Shown: positions 28,357 to 37,750 of the stretch, one piece after another | Position numbering within the stretch: position 1 is the first letter of the stretch | Layout: each line of letters begins with the position of its first letter | Made by a program: the position numbers and the translations under genes | NCBI GenBank assembly: GCA_018061005.1 | Contig: JAGOVA010000004.1 | Span: 1-64,000 of the forward strand | Source of the DNA: Sterolibacterium sp. | GTDB lineage: Bacteria > Pseudomonadota > Gammaproteobacteria > Burkholderiales > Rhodocyclaceae | Direction of reading: 5' to 3' | Length of the DNA stretch: 64,000 nucleotides | Notes under the pieces: model-generated | Database searches by the model: none | Told to the model about the DNA's origin: nothing | Seen by the model: the letters and a program-made list of their open reading frames with translations, nothing else

Positions 28357-30237
28357 TTGAATAACATGTTTAAGAGTTTGGCAGTCTGGCTGGTGGTCGG
28401 CATTGTGCTGATGACTGTATTCAATCAGTTCGGCGCGCGTCAGACACCGCAGTCGGTCATCGACTATTCGCAATTCCTCGATGAGGTGAAACAAGGGCGG
28501 ATTGCCAAGGTGGTGATCCAGGGGCGCACGCTCGATGCAACCACCGCCGATGGCAAGAAAATCACCAGCTATGCGCCGCCCGATCTGTGGATGGTCAGCG
28601 ATCTGCTCAAATACAACGTCAAGGTGGTGGCCAAGGCTGAGGAAGAGCAATCCTTCCTGATGAACCTGTTCGTCTCCTGGTTCCCCATGCTGCTGCTGAT
28701 CGGGGTCTGGGTGTTCTTCATGCGCCAGATGCAGGGGGGCGGCAAGGGCGGTGCGTTTTCGTTCGGCAAGAGCCGGGCGCGCTTGCTGGATGATTCAGCC
28801 AATCAGATCACCTTTGCCGATGTGGCTGGTTGCGACGAGGCCAAGGAAGATGTGGCCGAACTGGTGGATTTCCTGCGGGACCCGTCCAAGTTCCAGAAAC
28901 TCGGGGGGCGTATCCCGCGCGGTGTGTTGATGGTGGGTAGCCCGGGGACGGGTAAAACCTTGCTGGCCAAGGCGATTGCGGGTGAGGCCAAAGTGCCGTT
29001 CTTTTCGATTTCCGGTTCTGATTTCGTGGAGATGTTCGTGGGCGTGGGGGCGGCGCGGGTGCGCGACATGTTCGAGAATGCCAAGAAAAATGCACCGTGC
29101 ATCATCTTCATCGACGAAATCGACGCAGTGGGTCGCCAGCGCGGTGCCGGCGTGGGCGGTGGTAACGATGAGCGCGAGCAGACCTTGAATCAGTTGCTGG
29201 TCGAGATGGATGGCTTTGAAGGCACGGCGGGGGTGATCGTCATTGCCGCCACCAATCGTCCTGATGTGCTGGATCCGGCCTTGTTGCGTCCCGGTCGTTT
29301 CGACCGCCAGGTGGTCGTGCCGCTGCCGGATATTCGGGGTCGCGAGCAGATCCTCATGGTGCACATGCGGAAAGTGCCGATTGCGCCGGATGTCAAGGCC
29401 GACATCATCGCCCGTGGCACACCGGGATTTTCCGGTGCCGATCTGGCCAATCTGGTGAATGAATCTGCCCTGTTTGCCGCACGAATGAACAAGCGTGTGG
29501 TGGATATGGAGGATTTCGAAAACGCCAAGGACAAGATCATCATGGGCGCGGCGCGCAAGGCGATGGTCATGCCCGAGGAAGAGCGCATGAACACGGCCTA
29601 CCATGAGTCCGGCCATGTCATCGTTGCCCAGTTGCAGGACAAAACCGACCCGGTGCATAAGGTCACTATCATTCCGCGCGGTCGCGCGCTGGGTGTGACC
29701 ATGCAGCTGCCGGAAGAAGACCGCTACAGCCAGGACAAGGAGCGTTTGCTGCAGACCATCGCCGTGCTGTTTGGCGGGCGCATTGCCGAAGAAATTTTCA
29801 TGAAGCAGATGACGACCGGAGCTTCCAACGATTTTGAACGGGCCACTGATATTGCCCGTCGCATGGTCACCCAATGGGGGATGTCGGATGCGCTGGGGCC
29901 GATGGTGTATGGCGAGAATGAAGGTGAGGTGTTTCTTGGTCGCTCGGTAACGACGCACAAGAATGTCTCCGAAGCCACCATGCAGAAGGTCGATGCCGAG
30001 ATTCGATCGATTATTGATCAGCAATACGCCGTGGCGCGCAAGCTGATCGAAGATAACCGCGACAAGATGGAGATCATGGCCAAGGCACTGCTGGACTGGG
30101 AAACGCTGGATGCCGAGCAGATCAACGACATCATGGTGGGACATGCGCCACGCCCGCCCAAGCCGTCGACGCCGCCGCCGCCACGTTCCAGCGACAGTAC
30201 GCCGGGGGCGGCACCTTCGGCCACTGCACCGGCCTGA
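28357..30237 (+). CDS. ftsH: ATP-dependent zinc metalloprotease FtsH
   Basis: 626 residues. The TTG at 28357 (start, N, N, M, F, K, S) is chosen because AAGGAG precedes it by seven bases; the ATG nine bases later is too far from it. Two membrane helices ([16 protein letters not shown] and [14 protein letters not shown]) flank a short periplasmic part. The AAA domain has Walker A GSPGTGKT near residue 194, Walker B IIFIDEID and second-region RPGRFDRQV. The zinc site HESGH lies near residue 416. It is the membrane-protein quality-control and regulatory protease. It has its own promoter and terminator. Confidence 0.98.
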   Translation: MNNMFKSLAVWLVVGIVLMTVFNQFGARQTPQSVIDYSQFLDEVKQGRIAKVVIQGRTLDATTADGKKITSYAPPDLWMVSDLLKYNVKVVAKAEEEQSFLMNLFVSWFPMLLLIGVWVFFMRQMQGGGKGGAFSFGKSRARLLDDSANQITFADVAGCDEAKEDVAELVDFLRDPSKFQKLGGRIPRGVLMVGSPGTGKTLLAKAIAGEAKVPFFSISGSDFVEMFVGVGAARVRDMFENAKKNAPCIIFIDEIDAVGRQRGAGVGGGNDEREQTLNQLLVEMDGFEGTAGVIVIAATNRPDVLDPALLRPGRFDRQVVVPLPDIRGREQILMVHMRKVPIAPDVKADIIARGTPGFSGADLANLVNESALFAARMNKRVVDMEDFENAKDKIIMGAARKAMVMPEEERMNTAYHESGHVIVAQLQDKTDPVHKVTIIPRGRALGVTMQLPEEDRYSQDKERLLQTIAVLFGGRIAEEIFMKQMTTGASNDFERATDIARRMVTQWGMSDALGPMVYGENEGEVFLGRSVTTHKNVSEATMQKVDAEIRSIIDQQYAVARKLIEDNRDKMEIMAKALLDWETLDAEQINDIMVGHAPRPPKPSTPPPPRSSDSTPGAAPSATAPA

Positions 30238-30270
30238 AGAATCACCTGAACGCTCACCTGAACGTACCAG

Positions 30271-30295
30271 GCCGCGCCATGAGCGCGGCCTTTTC
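30271..30295 (+). terminator. Rho-independent terminator after ftsH
   Basis: GGCCGCGC and GCGCGGCC form a perfect 8-bp GC stem with a 5-base loop, followed directly by TTTTC. It lies 33 bases after the ftsH stop and 15 bases before folP, so folP-glmM may depend on read-through or on a promoter not recognised here. Confidence 0.82.
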
Positions 30296-30310
30296 AATGG
30301 GTGGAATGCC

Positions 30311-31156
30311 ATGACCCCCGCAATCCTGCAATGTGGCCGCTTTACGTTGAGCCTGACGCAACCCCGCATCATGGGGATCGTCAATCTGACGATGGACTCC
30401 TTTTCCGGCGATGGTCTGGCGGGCAATGTGCAACGTGCCATCGAACAGGGACACCGTCTCGTGGCGGAAGGGGCGCACATCCTCGATATCGGCGGCGAAT
30501 CTTCGCGGCCAGGTGCTGAGCCTGTGCCGCTGGATGAAGAACTGGCGCGGGTGCTGCCGGTGCTGGAAGGCTTGCGCGATTGTGGCGTGCCGCTTTCGAT
30601 TGATACGCTGAAGCCGCAGGTGATGCGTGAAGCCCTGGCCGCAGGTGCGGACATGATCAATGACATCGCGGCCTTGCAGATACCTGGCGCGCTGGCGGTT
30701 GTGGCGGCGAGCGATTGCGCGGTTTGTTTGATGCACATGCAGGGCGAGCCACGCACCATGCAGCAGGCACCGCAATATGTGGATGTGGTGCGTGAGGTGC
30801 GCGATTTTCTTGCTGCCCGCGTTCGTGTTGCCCACCAGTTCGGCATTGCAAAGGAGCGCATCGTGCTGGACCCAGGCTTTGGTTTTGGCAAGACGCTCGC
30901 GCATAATCTGCTGTTGCTGCAGCATTTTGATTCGTTTTGCGGCGATGGCTTGCCGCTGCTGGCGGGCTTGTCGCGTAAATCCATGCTGGGGCAGCTTACC
31001 GGTCGTCCGCCGCAGGAGCGCGGCGCGGCCAGTCTGGCGGCGGGCTTGCTGGCCTTGCAGCGTGGTGCGGCCATCGTGCGGGTGCATGAGGTGGCGGCGA
31101 TGCGCGATGCCATGTGTGTTTTTGAAGCCATGAAAGGAGCGACCTGTGAGTCGTAA
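30311..31156 (+). CDS. folP: Dihydropteroate synthase
   Basis: 281 residues from ATG 30311 ([20 protein letters not shown]). Motifs include [23 protein letters not shown], the SIDT strand, [28 protein letters not shown] and a C-terminal VRVHEV. It joins p-aminobenzoate to the pterin pyrophosphate in folate synthesis. The loop-1 motif, usually TPDSFS, reads TMDSFS here (Met28). The gene overlaps the glmM start by 11 bases, as in many Proteobacteria. Confidence 0.95.
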   Translation: MTPAILQCGRFTLSLTQPRIMGIVNLTMDSFSGDGLAGNVQRAIEQGHRLVAEGAHILDIGGESSRPGAEPVPLDEELARVLPVLEGLRDCGVPLSIDTLKPQVMREALAAGADMINDIAALQIPGALAVVAASDCAVCLMHMQGEPRTMQQAPQYVDVVREVRDFLAARVRVAHQFGIAKERIVLDPGFGFGKTLAHNLLLLQHFDSFCGDGLPLLAGLSRKSMLGQLTGRPPQERGAASLAAGLLALQRGAAIVRVHEVAAMRDAMCVFEAMKGATCES

Positions 31157-32513
31157 ATATTTCGGCACCGACGGGGTGCGCGGGCGGGTTGGACAATTGC
31201 CGATCACGCCCGATTTTGTCATGCGTCTGGGCTATGCAGCAGGCACGGTGCTGGTCATGGATGAGGTGCAGCGCGGTCATTTCCATGAAGGCGAACGCCC
31301 CACGGTGCTGATCGGCAAGGACACCCGGGTTTCTGGTTATTTGCTGGAAGGCGCGCTGGAGGCGGGCTTTGCCGCAGCCGGCGTCGATGTCATGTTATGC
31401 GGCCCGTTGCCGACGCCGGCGGTGGCGTATCTCACGCGCGCTTTGCGCTTGCAGGCAGGCGTGGTGATTTCTGCTTCGCATAATCCGTATCACGACAACG
31501 GGATCAAGTTCTTTTCAAGGGATGGCACCAAGTTGCCGGACGCGCTGGAAACAGCAATCGAAGCGCGTCTGGATCAGCCGATGGGCTGCATGGAGTCGTC
31601 GCGACTCGGGCGTGCGCGCCGCATCACCGATGCCCAGGGGCGTTACATCGAATTCTGCAAGAGCACCTTTCCCAACGAGTTCGATCTGCGGGGGCTCAAG
31701 ATTTCCTTGGATTGCGCGCATGGGGCGGCCTATCAGGTCGCGCCGAACGTGTTTCATGAACTGGGTGCCGAGGTGGTCGCGGTGGGCGTGTCACCGAATG
31801 GCCTCAACATCAATGATGGTGTGGGTGCCACGGCAGGCGACAGCCTGCGTCGGGCGGTGCTGGAACATCACGCCGACCTGGGGATTGCACTGGATGGAGA
31901 TGCCGATCGTTTGTTGATGGCGGATGCCAGCGGCAAACTGTATGACGGCGACCAGTTGCTGTATGTCATTGCCCGTAGCCGCTCGTTCAATGCGGGTGAG
32001 GGGGTGGTGGGTACGTTGATGAGCAATCTGGGCTTTGAACATGCCCTGGCGTATCATGGGATTGGTTTTGCCCGTGCCCAGGTGGGCGACCGTTATGTGC
32101 TGGAAACCCTGCATGAGCGCGGCTGGACACTGGGGGGGGAAAACTCCGGTCACATCATCAGCCTAGACAAACACACCACGGGCGATGGCATCGTGGCCGC
32201 GCTGCAGGTGCTTGCTGCCTTGCGGCGGCAAGGGGTGACGCTGGCGGCCGCCTGTGCCGATCTGGTGATGTATCCGCAACGGCTGATCAATGTACGGATG
32301 GCGCAGGGCTTTGACTGGAAGAGTGATCCAGGCATCGAAGTGGCGCTGCAGGCGGCGGAAGCGACTTTGCATGGGCGTGGTCGGGTGTTGCTGCGGCCTT
32401 CTGGCACCGAACCGTTGTTGAGGGTGATGGTCGAGGGTGAGGATGGCGAGGAAGTGAAACGTTGCGCGGAATCCATTGCGCTGGCCGTGCGTGAAGCCGT
32501 GGGCGCGTCCTGA
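31146..32513 (+). CDS. glmM: Phosphoglucosamine mutase
   Basis: 455 residues from GTG 31146 ([20 protein letters not shown]). The phospho-serine loop [17 protein letters not shown] is near residue 108, metal loop [10 protein letters not shown], sugar-binding GGENSGHI and phosphate-binding [14 protein letters not shown] are all intact. It converts glucosamine-6-phosphate to glucosamine-1-phosphate for UDP-GlcNAc, peptidoglycan and LPS. It overlaps folP. The usual next gene, tpiA, is displaced here by about 5 kb of accessory genes. Confidence 0.97.
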   Translation: MSRKYFGTDGVRGRVGQLPITPDFVMRLGYAAGTVLVMDEVQRGHFHEGERPTVLIGKDTRVSGYLLEGALEAGFAAAGVDVMLCGPLPTPAVAYLTRALRLQAGVVISASHNPYHDNGIKFFSRDGTKLPDALETAIEARLDQPMGCMESSRLGRARRITDAQGRYIEFCKSTFPNEFDLRGLKISLDCAHGAAYQVAPNVFHELGAEVVAVGVSPNGLNINDGVGATAGDSLRRAVLEHHADLGIALDGDADRLLMADASGKLYDGDQLLYVIARSRSFNAGEGVVGTLMSNLGFEHALAYHGIGFARAQVGDRYVLETLHERGWTLGGENSGHIISLDKHTTGDGIVAALQVLAALRRQGVTLAAACADLVMYPQRLINVRMAQGFDWKSDPGIEVALQAAEATLHGRGRVLLRPSGTEPLLRVMVEGEDGEEVKRCAESIALAVREAVGAS

Positions 32514-32698
32514 TCGCGGATCGTTGCTCATTGTTCATTGCTCGTTGCTCTGTTTTTTGTTGAGTGCGGCAGGCCGATGGGGGAGCAGGCTTCCCCTTGT
32601 GCGTTAGCTCAAACGGGCTATTGGAGGGGAGTGCCTTGTTCAAGGAAAATACTAACTTCCGATATATTTTTGACGCGCGGTTTCGCGGCGTTTTTATC

Positions 32699-33523
32699 AT
32701 GACTACTTTGCTCCAGAGCCTGCGCCGTCAGGCACGCACATTGACGATCCCTGCCCTGCTGCTGGCGGCCACGCCGGTGCTGGCTGTACCGGCAACTCCG
32801 GTGTCGGTGGATTTTCGTGCCCCGGCCAGCGTCAATATCACCAGCGCAGCGTTGCCGACCGTGCTTGGCAAGGCCGATGTGTATCGTTATTTTGACCCGC
32901 TGACCGTGAATCTGGGCAGTGGCCTGGAACTCTCCATCAGTGCCATGGCGTACAAAAAGGGCGATCTGAGTAAGCCGCTGGATCGCGTGGTGTATTACAG
33001 CACCGTGAATTCACCCTTGCAGTACGGCCTGGGCGTGACGTCGGTCAGCCAGGGGTCGCGGGGCAACTATTTCGACAATGGGCGGGACGGTAGCATCGAT
33101 ATCGACAACTATCTCAGTGCCGATAATGGCCAGGACGTTCTGCAGCTGACGTTCAACCGGCAGGTGACGGTGAACTCGCTGAGCCTGTTCGGGTTTGGTG
33201 GTGACGATCGTGCCAGTTTTGAGGTGCTGGGTGGTTCTGCCGCTGCACTGACGCTCAAGAATAATTGTTTTGGCTGTCTGGAAATCAACAATTACACCGC
33301 TGCGGTGGATCTGGCCGGGACGTCCTTTCTTCTCAAGGCAGCACCCAGTGGTAAACCTGGTCTGATCAAAACAGCTTCCGAATTCCGTCTGGCTGGATTG
33401 AATGTGACCTCGGTGACTCCAGTGACTCCGCCCGTACCGGAGCCGGAAACTTACGCGATGATGGTGGCGGGTTTGGGTTTGATTGCCGGGATTGCGCGTC
33501 GACGCAAACAAAAAACGGCGTGA
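32699..33523 (+). CDS. PEP-CTERM sorting-domain exported protein
   Basis: 274 residues from ATG 32699 (MTTLLQSLRRQARTL). The signal peptide ends near PVLA-VPA. The mature part is beta-rich with no recognised catalytic motif (FDNGRDGSIDIDNYLSADNG, then LQLTFNRQVTVNSLSLFGFG). It ends with proline spacer, PEP motif, one membrane helix and basic tail (VPEPETYAMMVAGLGLIAG, then ARRRKQ). Such tails are processed by exosortase (EpsH/XrtA), linked to exopolysaccharide and biofilm formation. The exosortase is not in this window. The 185 bases upstream of the start contain a weak hairpin near 32580 but no promoter I can assign. Confidence 0.88.
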   Translation: MTTLLQSLRRQARTLTIPALLLAATPVLAVPATPVSVDFRAPASVNITSAALPTVLGKADVYRYFDPLTVNLGSGLELSISAMAYKKGDLSKPLDRVVYYSTVNSPLQYGLGVTSVSQGSRGNYFDNGRDGSIDIDNYLSADNGQDVLQLTFNRQVTVNSLSLFGFGGDDRASFEVLGGSAAALTLKNNCFGCLEINNYTAAVDLAGTSFLLKAAPSGKPGLIKTASEFRLAGLNVTSVTPVTPPVPEPETYAMMVAGLGLIAGIARRRKQKTA

Positions 33524-33585
33524 GGTGAGGCAAGCCGGGTGTGCGGTAGAGGATGCAGGCTGACTGCCTGGCACACTTGAACGAT

Positions 33586-33625
33586 GGAAACGACCAGGCC
33601 GCCTGTGGGCGGCCTGGTCGTTTCC
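33586..33625. terminator. Perfect 18-bp hairpin between convergent genes
   Basis: Bases 33586-33603 are the exact reverse complement of 33608-33625, with a TGTG loop (core GACCAGGCCGCC). It lies between the PEP-CTERM gene and the convergent SulP gene (6 bases before its stop). No strong T-run follows, but stability and position suggest a bidirectional terminator. Confidence 0.72.
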
Positions 33626-33630
33626 GCGTC

Positions 33631-35874
33631 TCAATATTCCCGCAGCAGGGTCAGTTCGCTTTCTGCGTGGCGTAGCCTCAAGGCCAGCGCACGCGCCATT
33701 GCGGTGACGAGATTGAAGGCCAGCTTTTTGTGTTCCTCCGCGACGGCGTAGAACTGTTCGCGCGAGAGCGCGTAAACATCGGTGTCGGTGAGGGCAATGG
33801 CATCGTTGGAGTGGGCGGTGTTGTCGAGAAACGCCAGGCTGCCGAAGAACTCTCCGCGGCCAAAGCTGGCGACATGGCGCGTGCGTCCTGCCCCCAGCGG
33901 GGCAAAAATACGCACTGTGCCACGCCGTATCCAATAAACCTCGCGGCTTTCTTCGCCACAAACATAGATGGTTTCATCGGCCGCAAAGTGGCGCAGTGAC
34001 ATCCGGCTTTCGAGATCCTTGAGGGTTTCGTCGCGACGTTTGCGGAACAGGTCCATTTCCTGAAGTTGCATCAGGGTTTCGGGTTCGGGGGTTTCTTCGT
34101 GTTCCCCCAGCAGGCGATCTTCGACCCATTCAATGGCATCGTTGAGTTCGCTGAATTCACGCACGGCCTGATGATTGGGGCTGGACATGCCGATCACCCC
34201 GGTCTGGTTCAGGAATTCTTGCAGGTTGCGGCCACCGGTGCGGGTCGCGCCGAGACCGCTGAACAGTAACAGGGCATGATTTTCTTGCAGGGTGTCGCGG
34301 ATGTTTTTCAGCATGTGGGTTGCGGTGACGTCCAGCGATTGCACATGACGAAAATCGAGGATGACAAAGCTGCGCGTGGCCAGTTCGGGGCTGATTTCGG
34401 CGTAGAGTTTCTGGGTGGTGCCAAAAAACAGGCTGCCTTGCAGTTCAAAAATGACCGCTTGATCCCCTTTTTGCGCCAGGATGTGACGCTCGGATTCGGG
34501 GCGATGCCAGGTGGATGAAGTCTGGTGGGCGTAAATTTTGTGACGGATGACCGAGCCGCCGATCTGTTCGCGCACAAACAGCAGGATGGCCATGCCGATG
34601 CCAACCCCGGCGGCGGCGATCAGGTCGTCATTCAGTGCGACAGCGACTACGGCCAGAATCACGCCGAAGTCAAAGATGGTGCTGCGCGACTCGATGAAGC
34701 GCAGGGATTCGAGGTCGATCATCCGCAGGCCGCTGACAATCAGGGTGCCTGCCAGTGCGGCTACGGGGAGCCAGGCCAGGAAATTGCCCAGAAGCAGGGC
34801 GGCGATCAGGGCAACGCCTCCCGCGATGACACCCGACACGCGGGTTTTTGCGCCGCTGGACAGGTTGATGAGTGTGGCATTGGTGACCCCGGCACCCGGT
34901 ATGCCGCCGATGGCCGATGAGGCGAGATTGGCGACCCCCTGGGCGATCAGTTCGCGATTGGGTTCGTGGTGCGTGTGGGTGATCTGGTCGATCATCACGC
35001 AGGTTTTCAATGTGTCGATGGAGAGCAGGGCGGCTAGCATCAGGGCATTGCCGAGCAGGTGGGTGATTTGAGAGAGGTGCAGTTCGCCAATTTCATGCCA
35101 GCGTTCGCTGATGGCATTGACGTGACCTTCAGTGACGGTACCGAAAGGCCCGATGACCAGCGGATTGTTGGCCAGTGAGAGCAGGGCGGCATCCTGGCTG
35201 GCAAAGCCGAAATAGGTGAGGATGCCGGCCAGTATGCCGAGGATGGTGCCCGGTACGCGGTTGGTCAGGCGTGGGGTGATTTCACCGACGATGACGGTGA
35301 CGGCACCGATGGCCACACTGCGTAAGTCCCAGAGCCAGGGTTCGAATAAAAGTTTGTGCCAGGGCGCTTCGCTTGAAATGCCGATGAACTTGGGCAGTTG
35401 GCTGGCGATGATGAGTAGCCCTACTGCGCTGAGGAAACCGCTGATGACCGGGTAAGGGGCATATTTGATGAGTCGTCCAATACCGATGAAGCCAAACAGC
35501 ATTTGCAGGATGCCGGTCAGGATGCCCAGAACCATCAGCAGCAGGATGATGATATTGGGGTCGGTGTGTTGTTGAACGAGCGTGAATGTGAAGGCGACAA
35601 GCACCGCAACCGCAGGTGCGCAGGGTGCGCTGATGAGCCGGTCGGTTCCCCCCAGGATGGCCGCCAGCAGGCCGATGACCACCGCGCCGATCATGCCAGC
35701 CAGTGCGCCTGTGGCGGCGTAGGACGGGCCGATGACGGCATAGATGGTGACACCGAAGGCGATCGCCGCAGGCAGGGCCACCAGCATGGCAGCAAGCCCA
35801 CCCCAGAAATCACCCGGAACGCGCTGGTCGTCGAGAAAGTTTTTCAGGACGGGCAAGGAAGTGGCTTGGGTCAT
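33631..35874 (-). CDS. SulP-family anion transporter with STAS and cNMP-binding domains
   Basis: The 747-residue protein has three parts. Residues ~25-435 are a SulP/SLC26 membrane domain with many helices (GDFWGGLAAMLVALPAAIAFG, then SAPCAPAVAVLVAFTFTLVQ). Residues ~470-580 are a STAS domain (FELQGSLFFGTTQKLYAEIS, then LDFRHVQSLDVTATHMLK). Residues ~625-735 are a cyclic-nucleotide-binding-like domain (ETIYVCGEESREVYWIRRGT, then VASFGRGEFFGSLAFLDNTA). It probably imports sulfate, bicarbonate or a dicarboxylate and is gated by a nucleotide. The phosphate-binding cassette FGSLAFLDNTAHSNDA lacks the classical RxA arginine, so cAMP binding is uncertain. Confidence 0.88.
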   Translation of the reverse strand: MTQATSLPVLKNFLDDQRVPGDFWGGLAAMLVALPAAIAFGVTIYAVIGPSYAATGALAGMIGAVVIGLLAAILGGTDRLISAPCAPAVAVLVAFTFTLVQQHTDPNIIILLLMVLGILTGILQMLFGFIGIGRLIKYAPYPVISGFLSAVGLLIIASQLPKFIGISSEAPWHKLLFEPWLWDLRSVAIGAVTVIVGEITPRLTNRVPGTILGILAGILTYFGFASQDAALLSLANNPLVIGPFGTVTEGHVNAISERWHEIGELHLSQITHLLGNALMLAALLSIDTLKTCVMIDQITHTHHEPNRELIAQGVANLASSAIGGIPGAGVTNATLINLSSGAKTRVSGVIAGGVALIAALLLGNFLAWLPVAALAGTLIVSGLRMIDLESLRFIESRSTIFDFGVILAVVAVALNDDLIAAAGVGIGMAILLFVREQIGGSVIRHKIYAHQTSSTWHRPESERHILAQKGDQAVIFELQGSLFFGTTQKLYAEISPELATRSFVILDFRHVQSLDVTATHMLKNIRDTLQENHALLLFSGLGATRTGGRNLQEFLNQTGVIGMSSPNHQAVREFSELNDAIEWVEDRLLGEHEETPEPETLMQLQEMDLFRKRRDETLKDLESRMSLRHFAADETIYVCGEESREVYWIRRGTVRIFAPLGAGRTRHVASFGRGEFFGSLAFLDNTAHSNDAIALTDTDVYALSREQFYAVAEEHKKLAFNLVTAMARALALRLRHAESELTLLREY

Positions 35875-35933
35875 GTCAGGGTTTTCAGTGAAGGGCGGCC
35901 GTCATGCGGGCGGCGGGTGTCAGTAAGGTGCCA

Positions 35934-36683
35934 TTATGGTTGCAGGCCGCGCCGGAAGCGATAGCCTTTGTAGCTGAAGATCATGCTGTCTGGCGTGATG
36001 TGCTCAAGGCGCAGCCCGGGGGACAGGTTTTCTGCTTCATGCAGCATCCGGTCGTTGGCAAAGATGAAACTGGTTTTGGCTTGTTTGGAGTACGAGTGCG
36101 CGGCGATGGTGATTTTGGGTAACTCGGCAAGCAGGTGGACGGGGAGTTCATCCATGGGCATGGGTGCGGTTTCGATGGCTTCGCTGGCGGGGGCAGGTAG
36201 GCTGGCTTGCGGCGTAGGTGTGGTCGGAGAGGTGTTTCGTGGTGTGGGTGGGCGTGCGACGGGATGCGTGGGTGGGGTTGCGGATGTGGATGGTGCGGAT
36301 GGTGTGAATGTTGTCTGCGGGACGGGCATGGTGCGTTCATTGCGGGGTGTGGGTTTGGCCGGCTGGGTGGCTGGGTTGGGCGTGACGGTTGTGGCAGGCG
36401 CAGATGCAGGCGCGGGAATGGCTGCGAGAACCTGGGGGGCTTGCACCTGTGCCCAATGAGGTGAGGGCGGCATGGTTTGACTGGGTGACCAGGCTAGCCA
36501 CCAAATCAGCAGCAACCCGATGCCGAGCAGGAGCAGGCCTGCAGGCAGTAGTTGTATCCGTATCCGGCGGGCAGGTTGGGGTGTGGGCGTGATGACTGTA
36601 GCGGTAGTCTGCTGGCTGGCCTGCAGGGCGTTGGCCTGGCGTGCTTGCTCGGATTTGTGCAAGGCATCGAGGATGAATGACAT
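35934..36683 (-). CDS. gspB: GspB-like general secretion pathway protein
   Basis: The 249-residue protein begins MSFILDALHKSEQARQ, characteristic of GspB/ExeB, followed by one membrane helix (LLPAGLLLLGIGLLLIWW). A long Pro/Thr/Ala-rich periplasmic linker leads to a C-terminal T2SSB domain (LPKITIAAHSYSKQAKTSFI, then NDRMLHEAENLSPGLRLEHI). With GspA it helps the type II secretin assemble through the peptidoglycan. gspA lies three bases upstream on the same strand. No other type II secretion gene is nearby. Confidence 0.85.
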   Translation of the reverse strand: MSFILDALHKSEQARQANALQASQQTTATVITPTPQPARRIRIQLLPAGLLLLGIGLLLIWWLAWSPSQTMPPSPHWAQVQAPQVLAAIPAPASAPATTVTPNPATQPAKPTPRNERTMPVPQTTFTPSAPSTSATPPTHPVARPPTPRNTSPTTPTPQASLPAPASEAIETAPMPMDELPVHLLAELPKITIAAHSYSKQAKTSFIFANDRMLHEAENLSPGLRLEHITPDSMIFSYKGYRFRRGLQP

Positions 36684-36686
36684 GGT

Positions 36687-37640
36687 TCAGATTCCTGCGG
36701 TCAGTACGGCCAGCAGGGTGGCCGAAATGAAGATGAAGATGAGCGTGGAGATGAGTATTTGCCACGTCCATGAGGTGTGGCGCAGTGTGTTTGCAATGTT
36801 TGCAATATTTACCATGCGCGCAGGAGGCAGCACTTCACGGGCAGCGCGTAGCAGGGTGGGGCGATCGACCTGGGCTTTGTTCTGGGTATAGGCACCGAGC
36901 AGGGCGCGGTCACAGAGCACATTGATGAGGCGTGGCACGCCGCCGGTCAGTCGATACAGCAGGCCGGATAAGTGCGCGGGGATGAGTGTTTGCCGGGTTC
37001 CTGAGATGGAGAGGCGGTGCTGGATGTAGGCAGTGATTTCATGCCGGTCGAGTGCTTCGAGGTGATAGCGCGCCACGATGCGTTGAGCTAACTGGGTCAG
37101 CCCGGGTTGCTCCAGCAGTGTGGCCAGTTCAGGCTGGCCGATCAGGATGATCTGCAGCAGTTTGCGCTGATGTGTTTCCAGATTGGTGAGCAGGCGCAGT
37201 TGTTCGAGTACGTCCGGTGCCAGATTCTGGGCTTCGTCGATGATGAGCACGCTGCTGCGGCCATCGGCATGTGCCTTGAGCAGATGTGCGTTGATGCGGT
37301 CGATAAATCGCTTGATGCTGGTGTTGTCATCCGGGCAGGCAATGCCAAATTCATTGCAGAGGGTGGCCAGCAGTTCGATGACGGAAAGCTTGGGGTTAAA
37401 AATGTAGGCGATATCCACATGGTCTGGAATCTGTTCAAGCAGGCAGCGGCAGAGGGTCGTCTTGCCGGCACCGATGTCTCCGGTCAGCAGGACGAAGCCG
37501 CCATCGCTGTGCAGGCCGTAGAGCAGGTGCGCGAGTGCCTCTTGGTGGCGCTGGCTGAGGTAGAGATAGCGCGGGTTGGGCGCGATCGAGAAAGGCGGCT
37601 CGGCAAGTTGGTGGTGTTCCAGGTACATCATCGGTGCCAT
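36687..37640 (-). CDS. gspA: GspA/ExeA-like AAA ATPase
   Basis: About 317 residues; ATG 37640 is used, though ATGs at 37631 and 37628 (giving MYLEHHQLAEPPFSIAPNPR) fit family starts equally well. The AAA domain has Walker A GDIGAGKTT, Walker B VLIIDEAQNL and the GGVPRLINVLCDRAL sensor segment. A C-terminal membrane helix (ILISTLIFIFISATLLAVL) ends the protein without the peptidoglycan-binding domain of full ExeA. XrtA-associated ATPases look similar and a PEP-CTERM gene is close, but the GspB partner three bases away favours GspA. Confidence 0.82.
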   Translation of the reverse strand: MAPMMYLEHHQLAEPPFSIAPNPRYLYLSQRHQEALAHLLYGLHSDGGFVLLTGDIGAGKTTLCRCLLEQIPDHVDIAYIFNPKLSVIELLATLCNEFGIACPDDNTSIKRFIDRINAHLLKAHADGRSSVLIIDEAQNLAPDVLEQLRLLTNLETHQRKLLQIILIGQPELATLLEQPGLTQLAQRIVARYHLEALDRHEITAYIQHRLSISGTRQTLIPAHLSGLLYRLTGGVPRLINVLCDRALLGAYTQNKAQVDRPTLLRAAREVLPPARMVNIANIANTLRHTSWTWQILISTLIFIFISATLLAVLTAGI

Positions 37641-37691
37641 GAAGTTCAATGGTGGGGATTATAAGTAGCCTCAATGAATCGGCGGGTTTGT

Positions 37692-37721
37692 TTGACCCGA
37701 GAGGCATGCGGCTTTTATAAT
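37692..37721 (+). promoter_or_regulatory. Sigma-70 promoter for tpiA
   Basis: TTGACC (37692-37697) and a perfect TATAAT (37716-37721) are 18 bases apart and 29 bases upstream of the tpiA ATG. On the opposite strand a TATAAT (37658-37663) lies just upstream of gspA, so the short gap may carry divergent promoters. Confidence 0.75.
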
Positions 37722-37750
37722 TCCAAAAATTTTCTCCTGGAGCAGGATAC

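Noticed and set aside
28795-31131. Open frame of about 778 codons on the minus strand opposite ftsH and folP
   Set aside because: It crosses two clearly real genes and the terminator between them, and has low-complexity composition typical of antisense GC-rich frames.
32514-32698. Possible c-di-GMP or other riboswitch upstream of the PEP-CTERM gene
   Set aside because: Short hairpins occur, but the conserved GEMM-type core and tetraloop-receptor sequences are not present.
35934-37640. XrtA/PEP-CTERM-associated ATPase and partner instead of GspA/GspB
   Set aside because: The partner has the GspB start MSFILDALHKSEQ and a T2SSB-type C-terminal domain, which favours the secretion-pathway pair.
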